The position numbers and the translations under genes were made by a program. The notes below the pieces were generated by a model. It saw nothing but the letters and a program-made list of their open reading frames with translations. It was not told where the DNA came from and did not search any database. From Candidatus Saccharimonadota bacterium (GTDB taxonomy: Bacteria; Patescibacteriota; Saccharimonadia; Saccharimonadales; Saccharimonadaceae), in the NCBI GenBank assembly GCA_030529385.1, contig JAUMWY010000004.1, positions 1 to 55,012 of the forward strand: 55,012 nucleotides of DNA, in the 5' to 3' direction. Each line of letters starts with the position of its first letter. Position 1 is the first letter of the stretch. Below are positions 41,441-48,032 of this stretch, piece after piece.

Positions 41441-42724
41441 ATGAAGACGACTGTAAAGAACCTATCAGACACGAAAGTACTTTTGACCGTTGCCCTGGGC
41501 GCGGAGGAATTGCAGGCTGCCGAGCAGGTAGCATTGACAAAATTGGCGCGCGATATAAAGGTGCCAGGTTTCCGTAAAGGCAAAGTGCCAGCCAGCGTGG
41601 CCGCTAAGCACATCAATCCAATGACCCTGCAGGAGCAGGCGGTTGATAATGCGCTGAGTAAAGCGGTCGCCGAGGCCTTTTTGACGGAAAAGCTGCAGGC
41701 TTTAGAGCGCCCAAGCGTTGAGGTTAAGAAGTTTGTGCCGGGCCAAGAATTGGAATTCACGGCGGAGGCGGAAATTGTGCCGCCGGTCAAACTTGGTAAG
41801 TATCAGAAGCTAAAGGCCAAAAAACAGCCAGTGAAGGTTGAAGCGAAGGAAGTTGACGAGATTATTGAGCGTATGCGCCAGAATTTCGTAGAGAAGACGG
41901 CCGTTGAGCGCGCTGCCAAAGAGGGCGATGAAGCGGTAATTGACTTTGTTGGCAAGAAGGGCGGCGTGGCGTTTGATGGCGGTACGGCGAAGGGCTATGG
42001 TCTAAAGTTGGGCGCTGGGCAGTTTATCCCGGGCTTTGAAGAAGGGGTGATCGGTCATAAGGCCGGTGAGGAGTTTGATCTTGATTTGACCTTCCCGGAT
42101 GATTATCACGCCAAAGATTTGGCAGGCGCTAAGGTTGTCTTTACGGTGACCTTGCAGACGGTTAATGAGTTAACTCTGCCGGAACTGAATGATGAATTTG
42201 CCGCCAAGTGTGGGCCGTTCACTGACATGAAGGAGCTGAAGGCCGATATCGAGCGTGAGATTACGGCGCAAAAAGAGCGTGAAGCCGAAGAGAAACTGAA
42301 AGATGATTTGGTTGGTGAGTTGGCGGAAGCGTCCAAGGTGGCGCTACCGGAACTATTGATTGAGGGTCAGATGCGCTCAATTGAGCAGGATATGACGCAG
42401 AACCTGATGTATCAGGGGTTGACGCTGGACAGCTACTTGAGTGCGCAGAAATTTGCCGATAAAGACGCCTGGCTGAAAAAGGAAGTGCGGCCAGCGGCTG
42501 AAAAGCGCGTCAAGGCGGGGTTGGTATTGGCGGAATTGTCAAAAGAGCTGAAGATTGAGGTGTCGCGTGATGAATTATCAGCGCAGATTAACGTCCTGAA
42601 GCATCAGTATGGCAAAAATGCTGAGATGGCTAAGCGTTTTGATGATCCGAATGTGCACCGCGACATTGCCAACCGGATGATTACCGATAAGACTGTTGAA
42701 AAGTTGGTTGAGCTAAATTCATAA
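41441..42724 (+). CDS. tig: Trigger factor
   Basis: Ribosome-bound chaperone and peptidyl-prolyl isomerase (427 aa). The N-terminal ribosome-binding domain carries the signature PGFRKGKVPASVAAKHI (G-F-R-x-G-x-x-P, about 46-62). The FKBP-type PPIase domain is at about 150-240 (EGDEAVIDFVGKKGGVAFDGG through FTVTLQTV). The long helical C-terminal chaperone domain follows. Length is normal. It lies 9 nt before clpP, the common tig-clpP arrangement linking nascent-chain folding with degradation. Confidence 0.96.
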   Translation: MKTTVKNLSDTKVLLTVALGAEELQAAEQVALTKLARDIKVPGFRKGKVPASVAAKHINPMTLQEQAVDNALSKAVAEAFLTEKLQALERPSVEVKKFVPGQELEFTAEAEIVPPVKLGKYQKLKAKKQPVKVEAKEVDEIIERMRQNFVEKTAVERAAKEGDEAVIDFVGKKGGVAFDGGTAKGYGLKLGAGQFIPGFEEGVIGHKAGEEFDLDLTFPDDYHAKDLAGAKVVFTVTLQTVNELTLPELNDEFAAKCGPFTDMKELKADIEREITAQKEREAEEKLKDDLVGELAEASKVALPELLIEGQMRSIEQDMTQNLMYQGLTLDSYLSAQKFADKDAWLKKEVRPAAEKRVKAGLVLAELSKELKIEVSRDELSAQINVLKHQYGKNAEMAKRFDDPNVHRDIANRMITDKTVEKLVELNS

Positions 42725-42733
42725 GGAGTTGCC

Positions 42734-43324
42734 ATGCCATCGTCGTACCTCGTGCCAACCGTCATTGAAAAGTCCGCTGATGGCGAACGGGCATTTGACA
42801 TCTATTCGCGCCTGCTTAATGAGCGGATTATCTTCCTCGGTGAGGAAGTGAATGAACATACCGCCAATATTGTGGTGGCGCAATTGTTACACCTGGCGCA
42901 TGTTGATCCAGAGGCGGATATTTCGCTGTATATTAATAGCCCGGGCGGTAGCATTTACGATGGCCTGGCGATTTATGACACGATGAACTTCATTAGGCCT
43001 GATGTGGCGACCTATGGCATTGGCCTACAGGCTAGCATGGGGGCGTTTTTGCTGAGTTCCGGCGCTAAGGGCAAGCGGTTCTGTCTGCCGCACGCTAAGG
43101 TGATGATTCATCAGCCGTCTAGCGGCACGCGCGGCGTGGTGACTGATATGGAGATTGACCTCAAGGAAACGCTGGCGCTGAAGGAGATGCTGGCGAGTAT
43201 CATGGCCAAAAATACTGGGCAGAAGCTATCAAAGATCAAGGCCGATGTCGAGCGTGATTACTGGATGACGGCTGATGAAGCGGTAGCGTACGGGCTGATT
43301 GATGCGGTGGTGAAAAAGGCCTAG
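42734..43324 (+). CDS. clpP: ATP-dependent Clp protease proteolytic subunit
   Basis: Serine protease subunit forming the ClpP barrel (196 aa). The catalytic Ser101 is in QASMGAF and His126 in VMIHQPS, and the Asp is in the [12 protein letters not shown] segment. The [18 protein letters not shown] oxyanion-loop region and the N-terminal [14 protein letters not shown] are typical. AAGGAG precedes the ATG. The partner ATPase is probably the ClpC at the start of the window. Confidence 0.97.
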   Translation: MPSSYLVPTVIEKSADGERAFDIYSRLLNERIIFLGEEVNEHTANIVVAQLLHLAHVDPEADISLYINSPGGSIYDGLAIYDTMNFIRPDVATYGIGLQASMGAFLLSSGAKGKRFCLPHAKVMIHQPSSGTRGVVTDMEIDLKETLALKEMLASIMAKNTGQKLSKIKADVERDYWMTADEAVAYGLIDAVVKKA

Positions 43325-43353
43325 TCGCATTACGGGTGGTGGTGAGGCGCGAG

Positions 43354-43407
43354 AGGCAGCGTCTCTTTGATTGTGTTTTTCGTGCTGCCTTGCCATAATA
43401 AAGAGAC
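43354..43407 (+). repeat. Interleaved inverted repeats around the thyA promoter
   Basis: AGGCAGC (43354-43360) is the inverse of GCTGCCT (43384-43390). The directly following GTCTCTTT (43361-43368) is the inverse of AAAGAGAC (43400-43407). Together they bracket the -35 and -10 boxes. They could be an operator, or a weak clpP terminator may contribute; neither is proven. Confidence 0.5.
43371..43399 (+). promoter_or_regulatory. thyA promoter
   Basis: TTGTGT (43371-43376), 17 nt, then CATAAT (43394-43399) with an extended TGC. A leader of about 17 nt contains AAGGAGGGG. Confidence 0.68.
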
Positions 43408-43422
43408 AAACAAGGAGGGGAG

Positions 43423-44361
43423 ATGAAACAATACTTAGCACTACTGCGTGATATTCGCGATAATGGCGAGGTGAAAGGCGACCGTACGGGAACGGGTACA
43501 AAAAGCGTGTTCGGGCGACAGGTGCGCTATAATCTGGCCGATGGCTTTCCGGCGATGACGACCAAGAAATTATATTTTCGCAGTGTGGTACATGAGTTGC
43601 TATGGTTTTTGCAAGGCACTGGTAATATAGAATATTTAGCGCAGAATGATGTGCATATTTGGGACGAGTGGCCGTTTAAAGCGTATTTGGAGAAAAATGG
43701 GCTGCCTGTGCCTGAGGTTAATTCCGATGAGTGGCGTCGGCAGATGGCGGAATTTATTCAGCGGATTGCTAGCGACCATGCGTTTGCCGAGGAGTGGGGC
43801 GATTTGGGGCCAGTCTATGGTGTGCAGTGGCGTAAGTGGCCAGACGGCAAAGGCGGCACGATTGATCAGATTCAACAAGCGATTGACACCATTAAAACTA
43901 ACCCAAACTCTCGGCGTAATATTGTTAGCGCCTGGAACGTGGCGGAGATTGACGACATTGCGGCGGCTGGCGGCTTGCCGCCATGCCACACCCTGTTTCA
44001 GCTCAATGTGCGGCCGGGGCGTAATGGCGAAAAGGGCCTGCTGGACCTGCATTTATACCAGCGTTCAGCCGACACTTTCCTGGGCGTGCCGTTTAATATT
44101 GCCTCCTATGCGCTGCTGCTCAGCATGATAGCGCAGGTGACGGGCTTGCAGGCGGGCGAGTTTGTGCATACGCTGGCCGATACCCATATCTATCTCAATC
44201 ACCTTGAGCAGGTTAATGAACAATTGTCGCGTAAACCGCTGCCGTTGCCAAGATTATGGCTCAACCCAGCAATTACCGACATCAACGATTTCACCTTTGA
44301 TGATATTCGCCTGGAAGGCTACGAGTCGCACCCAGCGATTAAAGCGCCGATTTCGGTGTAG
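43423..44361 (+). CDS. thyA: Thymidylate synthase
   Basis: Folate-dependent enzyme making dTMP from dUMP (312 aa). The N-terminal [19 protein letters not shown], the active-site Cys188 in [29 protein letters not shown] and the C-terminal [14 protein letters not shown] are all characteristic. It contains the usual 30-40-residue insertion of longer ThyA proteins. It leads the nucleotide cluster with folA, whose product recycles the dihydrofolate that ThyA makes. The last 23 nt overlap the 3' end of the convergent gene. Confidence 0.97.
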   Translation: MKQYLALLRDIRDNGEVKGDRTGTGTKSVFGRQVRYNLADGFPAMTTKKLYFRSVVHELLWFLQGTGNIEYLAQNDVHIWDEWPFKAYLEKNGLPVPEVNSDEWRRQMAEFIQRIASDHAFAEEWGDLGPVYGVQWRKWPDGKGGTIDQIQQAIDTIKTNPNSRRNIVSAWNVAEIDDIAAAGGLPPCHTLFQLNVRPGRNGEKGLLDLHLYQRSADTFLGVPFNIASYALLLSMIAQVTGLQAGEFVHTLADTHIYLNHLEQVNEQLSRKPLPLPRLWLNPAITDINDFTFDDIRLEGYESHPAIKAPISV

Positions 44362-44776
44362 TGTTAATTTGGCTGTGGTAATATTGCATGGCGCCAAAGT
44401 GGTCGGTGTCTATAATTGCATCTGGTGTTGTCCCGTCGTCGTCCGGCTCGTAGCTAATCGCTATAATACCCCGTCTAGATTCCGCCAGCATACTGCCTTT
44501 CCTCCAGAATACTTCTCCCGCAAGTACAGCACCGCCATGCTTACTGGATGGGTCATCAATTGACAATAGTTTAGCTGCAGTAAAGGTTAGCTGTGCCGCA
44601 ACTTCTCGTTTGCGCTCTTTTCCCTCTATAGCCTCGGTGTAACTACTTGGCAGAGAAAAAGATGCGCTTTCCAGGCCGTCAGCCAGAGCGGCGGCGGCTT
44701 TTTGTGCGCTGTCGCGGTCCTCTTCCGTAAGAGAGCCGTTTTCAAATACAAACTGCTTGAACCTGGCTGGGTACAT
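44339..44776 (-). CDS. Hypothetical protein in nucleotide cluster
   Basis: A 145-aa soluble protein with no recognised motif: [20 protein letters not shown], an alanine-rich helix, [29 protein letters not shown], and [30 protein letters not shown]. It has a very strong promoter (TTGACT-17-TATAAT) with the ATG exactly 6 nt after the -10, so it is predicted leaderless. Its 3' end overlaps thyA on the opposite strand by 23 nt. It may be an expressed lineage-specific protein. A longer start at 44866 would cross the promoter and is rejected. Confidence 0.7.
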   Translation of the reverse strand: MYPARFKQFVFENGSLTEEDRDSAQKAAAALADGLESASFSLPSSYTEAIEGKERKREVAAQLTFTAAKLLSIDDPSSKHGGAVLAGEVFWRKGSMLAESRRGIIAISYEPDDDGTTPDAIIDTDHFGAMQYYHSQINTTPKSAL

Positions 44777-44782
44777 AGTAAT

Positions 44783-44811
44783 ATTATAGCAAATTTTTAT
44801 AAAAAAGTCAA
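44783..44811 (-). promoter_or_regulatory. Strong promoter of the hypothetical gene, leaderless
   Basis: Minus-strand TTGACT (44811-44806), 17 nt, then TATAAT (44788-44783) with an extended TGC. Six nt (ATTACT) separate it from the ATG. The -35 contains the folA TGA stop. Confidence 0.85.
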
Positions 44812-45305
44812 TGTTTGGCAATGCGATGGTACTGCACAAAGTCAAACGCGTAGGCGTTATGCTCATCAGCAGGGTAATGTTCGCGCTTCGTCTCCTGCCA
44901 CTGAGTCATATCAATGTCAGGGAAAAAGGTGTCGGCGCCAGGAAATTCAGCCTGCACTTCGGTGGCGTAAACAATGTTAGCGTCAGGTAATGCAGCGGCA
45001 TAGAGTTGGCCGCCGCCGATGATGAAGATTGGGTAGCGGCTAAGGGCGTAGGCACTTGATAGATTAACGGCAGTGAGGACGCCACTAACGCCGGTTGGCT
45101 TTGACGACACAACAATATTTTCACGATTTGGCAGTGGCCGCGAGCCGATTGATGCGAATGTTTTGCGGCCCATAATCACGCAACCGCCAGTGGTTAGCTG
45201 TTTAAAATGCGCCAAATCTGCCGGCAGACTACGTCCCCAGGGTAAATCGCCGCCAGTACCGATGGCGCGGCGTTGATCGTAGGCGACGACGATAGCTTTT
45301 GTCAT
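44808..45305 (-). CDS. folA: Dihydrofolate reductase
   Basis: NADPH-dependent reductase (165 aa) regenerating tetrahydrofolate. Key motifs: AIVVAYDQRRAIGTGGDLPWG with the conserved PW, LPADLAHFKQLTTGGCVIMGRKTFASIG, RENIVVSS, and IFIIGGGQLYAAAL (the GG NADPH loop). The catalytic acid is Asp in GGDLPWG-AD-FK context. Length is typical. Start at ATG 45305, 6 nt after a TACAAT hexamer, without a ribosome-binding site. A longer reading from 45368 would run through the promoter. It is coupled functionally to thyA. Confidence 0.95.
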   Translation of the reverse strand: MTKAIVVAYDQRRAIGTGGDLPWGRSLPADLAHFKQLTTGGCVIMGRKTFASIGSRPLPNRENIVVSSKPTGVSGVLTAVNLSSAYALSRYPIFIIGGGQLYAAALPDANIVYATEVQAEFPGADTFFPDIDMTQWQETKREHYPADEHNAYAFDFVQYHRIAKH

Positions 45306-45311
45306 GGGATA

Positions 45312-45320
45312 ATTGTAGCA
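45312..45320 (-). promoter_or_regulatory. folA promoter (extended -10), leaderless
   Basis: Minus-strand TGC-TACAAT, then 6 nt (TATCCC) and the ATG. It is divergent from the dcd promoter 8 bp away. Confidence 0.68.
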
Positions 45321-45327
45321 TATAGGC

Positions 45328-45356
45328 TTGCTGAAAAACGGCAACATTGGCATACT
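45328..45356 (+). promoter_or_regulatory. dcd-HIT-tmk promoter
   Basis: TTGCTG (45328-45333), 17 nt, then CATACT (45351-45356) with an extended TGG. A leader of about 25 nt carries GGGAGGT. Confidence 0.68.
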
Positions 45357-45387
45357 AGAAGTAGCCATAGGACGATGGGAGGTGTTT

Positions 45388-46107
45388 GTGAGCGTCTATT
45401 CAAATACAGAAATTATGCAAGCGGTGGCGGACGGTGTTATTGTTTGCACGCCGTTTCATTCGGCGCATGTGGCCGAGGCAAGTCTGGACTTTACACTGGG
45501 GCATTATTTTTATAAGCAAGAATTTTCTGGCGAGTATCGGATTTATAATCCGTTTGATGAGGCAGAGGTGGCGCGGTATTTTAAGGGGCCGCTGAAGGCC
45601 ATGTCGCACGGCGAGTGGTGCGTTAAGCATGGTTATGCGCCGCTGAAAAATATTCCAGCTGATCATCCGGTTATTGTGCTGCGTCCCGGTGAGCGAATTT
45701 TGGCGCATACGCATGAATTTGTTGGTATTCGGGCTGAGGGCGGTGCGGCGCAGGTGCTGAGCCGTAGCACGTGGGGGCGCAATGGCGTGGCGGTGTGTTT
45801 TGACGCGGGGTGGATTGACCCGGGCTATATTAATCGTATTACCTTGGAAATTTATAATCTGAATATGCACGAAAGTGTGGTGTTGCCGGTCGGTGAGCGG
45901 ATCGGGCAGCTGGTGTTTCATAAGGCCGGGCCAGTTGAAGGCGGCTATGGGTCGGGCGTGCGCGGGTTGAGCGATAAATATCAGACGGGCGATGATTTGG
46001 AGGAGATTATTGCGTCGTGGCGGCCGGAGATGATGCTGCCAAAGGCCTATAGGGATCAGCGAGTGCGGCCAGCGGCGATTGATGGGCTGAGTGAGGGATT
46101 GGCGTGA
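45388..46107 (+). CDS. dcd: dCTP deaminase-like protein
   Basis: Trimeric dUTPase/dCTP-deaminase fold enzyme supplying dUMP precursors for ThyA. Motifs: AVADGVIVCTPF, LRPGERILAHTHEFVGI, the core QVLSRSTWGRNGVAVCFDAGWIDPGYINRITLEIYNLN with the conserved RS and E residues, and ERIGQLVFHKAGPVEGGYG. At 239 aa it is about 45 residues longer than E. coli Dcd, with an extra N-terminal segment and C-terminal tail. Deaminase versus bifunctional deaminase/dUTPase cannot be settled by eye. GTG at 45388 is chosen because GGGAGGT ends 4 nt before it. Confidence 0.88.
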   Translation: MSVYSNTEIMQAVADGVIVCTPFHSAHVAEASLDFTLGHYFYKQEFSGEYRIYNPFDEAEVARYFKGPLKAMSHGEWCVKHGYAPLKNIPADHPVIVLRPGERILAHTHEFVGIRAEGGAAQVLSRSTWGRNGVAVCFDAGWIDPGYINRITLEIYNLNMHESVVLPVGERIGQLVFHKAGPVEGGYGSGVRGLSDKYQTGDDLEEIIASWRPEMMLPKAYRDQRVRPAAIDGLSEGLA

Positions 46108-46550
46108 TGCGTAGCGGCCCCATGGCGCGCCGTCCGAAGCGCCAATTACACTACAAGCGCCACTTGCAAACACAAAAGACAGATCATTGTGCCTTCTGTG
46201 ACATAGTGCAGAATAAGCATGAGGATATTATTGCGGTGACGGATCACTGCGCTATCATTAATAATCCCTACGGGTATGATCTATGGGATGAATGTGGCGT
46301 GGAGCAGCACTGGCTTCTTATTCCCCGGCGACATATTGTGTCGCTTGGTGAGTTGACACAGGATGAACAGCTGGACTATATGCAGCAGGTTGGCCACTTT
46401 GCCGACAAAGGCTATTCGCTGTATGCACGAGCGCCGGGTAATGTGACGGGGTCGGTGGCGCATCAACATATGCACTTGATAAAGATTGACAATCAGCGCA
46501 AGAATTTCTTGTTTTATCTGCGCAAGCCGCATATGGTGGTGATGAAATGA
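46107..46550 (+). CDS. HIT-family protein
   Basis: Histidine-triad nucleotide hydrolase or transferase (147 aa). The triad motif is VAHQHMHLIK (H-x-H-x-H). A CAFCDIV motif near residue 29 is typical of HIT proteins, and WLLIPRRHIVSLGEL is the usual preceding strand. The N-terminus is basic. It probably acts on adenylated or other nucleoside phosphoramidates; its specific substrate is unknown. It starts in a TGATG overlap with dcd and overlaps tmk by ATGA, so it belongs to the nucleotide operon. Start at Met 46122 is also possible. Confidence 0.9.
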   Translation: MRSGPMARRPKRQLHYKRHLQTQKTDHCAFCDIVQNKHEDIIAVTDHCAIINNPYGYDLWDECGVEQHWLLIPRRHIVSLGELTQDEQLDYMQQVGHFADKGYSLYARAPGNVTGSVAHQHMHLIKIDNQRKNFLFYLRKPHMVVMK

Positions 46551-47191
46551 TGGGCCGATACATTGTCATTGAGGGGAATGATGGCACGGGAAAGTCAACG
46601 CAGGTGATGTTGCTGGCGGAGTGGCTGCGTGAGCAGGGTCGTGAGGTGGTGGTGATTGAGGAGCCGGGCAGTGATGATCCGGAAAAATCGACGCCAGTGG
46701 CAAATGAGCTGCGGCGGCTAATCAAAAATGGCCGGTTGGAGCGGGCGGCAGAGATAAATGTGGCGCTGTTTTCGGCGGCGCGGCGTGAACTGTGGCAGGA
46801 GAAAATTCAGCCAGCCCTGCAGCGGGGCGCGGTGGTGCTGAGTGCGAGGAATTATATTTCAACCCTAGCCTATCAGGGGTGTGGCGAGGGGTTTGACCGT
46901 GATGAGATTATTCGCATGACGGCGGTGTTTACCGACGAGCGTTATATGCAACCTGATGCGATGATTATTTTGACATTGTCGGACGTTGAGCGCGCTAAGC
47001 GAATTGCTCAGCGGGGTGAGTTGGCTCATCCCGACACCTTTGAGTCGCGGGCGCAGGATTTTCAAGACCGAGTCAATCACGCCTATGAAATAATTGCCGC
47101 CGAGCAAAATCTGCCACTGCTGTCGGCGGCTGGCACGATTGACGAGGTGCAGGCGGCGATTCGCCAACATCTTGACAAGGTCTTGACGTAG
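46547..47191 (+). CDS. tmk: Thymidylate kinase
   Basis: Phosphorylates dTMP to dTDP (214 aa). The P-loop is IEGNDGTGKSTQ (about 6-17). The DR-like lid region appears as VVLSARNYISTLAYQG, where most Tmk proteins have DRYxxSxxAYQG, so the conserved Asp is replaced by Ala while the Arg is kept. ERAKRIAQRGE, RAQDFQDRVNHAYEII and ILTLSD are typical. It completes the thyA-folA-dcd-tmk route to dTTP. It overlaps the HIT gene by 4 nt. Confidence 0.93.
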   Translation: MMGRYIVIEGNDGTGKSTQVMLLAEWLREQGREVVVIEEPGSDDPEKSTPVANELRRLIKNGRLERAAEINVALFSAARRELWQEKIQPALQRGAVVLSARNYISTLAYQGCGEGFDRDEIIRMTAVFTDERYMQPDAMIILTLSDVERAKRIAQRGELAHPDTFESRAQDFQDRVNHAYEIIAAEQNLPLLSAAGTIDEVQAAIRQHLDKVLT

Positions 47192-47211
47192 GGAGTAAAG
47201 TAGGGCGTACT

Positions 47212-47860
47212 ATGGGAAGTATTGAAATATTGAAGGCGGGTGGCAACGTAACAACAGAAGAGGCGCGGCTACGCGGTGAGCTGTCACGGCGAATCATGGA
47301 CGATATGTACAGTGAGGCCGTTTTCGGGGGGGGGCGAGGCGTTTGCTGATCCGGAAAATCATATAGTTGTTGCGCGCGAGGCAATTCCGGAGAGTGAGGG
47401 TGAGCGGGTTGTGGCGGCGATGGCTATTGCTAACACCTGGCTACATAATGATACGACAGCCAAGTTGTTTGCCGTGCAGGGCTATATGTTACCGATGTTT
47501 GCGGTGGATGAGGCTAGTGCGCCCGGTCAGTTTGGGGCTTTGGCAAGGGCGGCGCGGCGCGGCGTTGATAGGAGGGCGCGGGGTGTTGGTGTTTTGGAGA
47601 TTGGCGATCGGTCGGCAGTCAGAAAAGCGGAAAGTCGGTTTCGGCGTTTGGCGGCGGGCGTGAATGAGCGGCCCTATGCGCTGGAGATAAGGCGAGATGA
47701 TAGTATGGAGAAGGAGCTGGCTCAGGTGGCATTAACGGCGACGGTGAGGTTTCCTCGTCCGTTTGCTGATACGGTTCATGGTATTCCAAATCCGTTTCTA
47801 GAGATTGGCCGGATATTCCCTGAAGTGAGCAGACCAGATCGCCATTTGCTTCCCGTATAG
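47212..47860 (+). pseudogene. Unknown gene frameshifted at a G9 run
   Basis: From ATG 47212 the frame runs 45 codons (MGSIEILKAGGNVTTEEARL ... EAVFGGG) and then hits TGA at 47347 just after nine G. In the +1 frame the coding continues from the tract as GEAFADPENHIVVAREAIPESEGERVV... to a stop at 47860. With eight G the two parts join into one protein of about 215 aa. Either the gene is phase-variable or frameshifted, or the read or assembly is wrong at the homopolymer. Both halves have similar coding character. No family is recognised. A TTGACA (47172) and TAAAGT (47196) with 18-nt spacing could be its promoter, again placing the start a few nt from the ATG. Confidence 0.72.
47326..47334 (+). 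repeat. G9 homopolymer in coding sequence
   Basis: Nine consecutive G, preceded by TTTTC. It is the longest G run I noticed in the window and the exact site of the frame break. Confidence 0.9.
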
Positions 47861-47871
47861 GTAAAAACCCC

Positions 47872-47900
47872 TTGCAATTTCCGTTTTGATGCGTCATACT
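47872..47900 (+). promoter_or_regulatory. Candidate rpoBC promoter
   Basis: TTGCAA (47872-47877), 17 nt, then CATACT (47895-47900). The predicted leader to rpoB is about 125 nt, much longer than others in the window. Confidence 0.5.
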
Positions 47901-47920
47901 ATGTGATGAGAAGTAGGGTA

Positions 47921-47974
47921 GTGTTGACGGGGACTGACTGACACGCGGGCATTGTGTTGGTTGGCGTCAGACAC
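47921..47974 (+). promoter_or_regulatory. Long hairpin in the rpoB leader
   Basis: Inner stem 47934-47944 (CTGACTGACAC) pairs with 47954-47964 (GTGTTGGTTGG), 11 pairs with several G-U, loop of 9 nt. Outer stem 47921-47929 pairs with 47965-47974 with one bulge, separated by a 4-nt internal bulge. There is no T run after it, so it is not an ordinary terminator. Confidence 0.5.
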
Positions 47975-48032
47975 TAGGAGATCTTCCGGCCGTGATCACC
48001 AAATTAATCTAAATGCGAGGAGTATTGCGCCT

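Noticed and set aside
47952-48032. Upstream start for rpoB
   Set aside because: The extension codes through the leader hairpin, has no ribosome-binding site, and is not part of the beta-subunit N-terminus. GTG 48033 has GAGGAG at a good distance.
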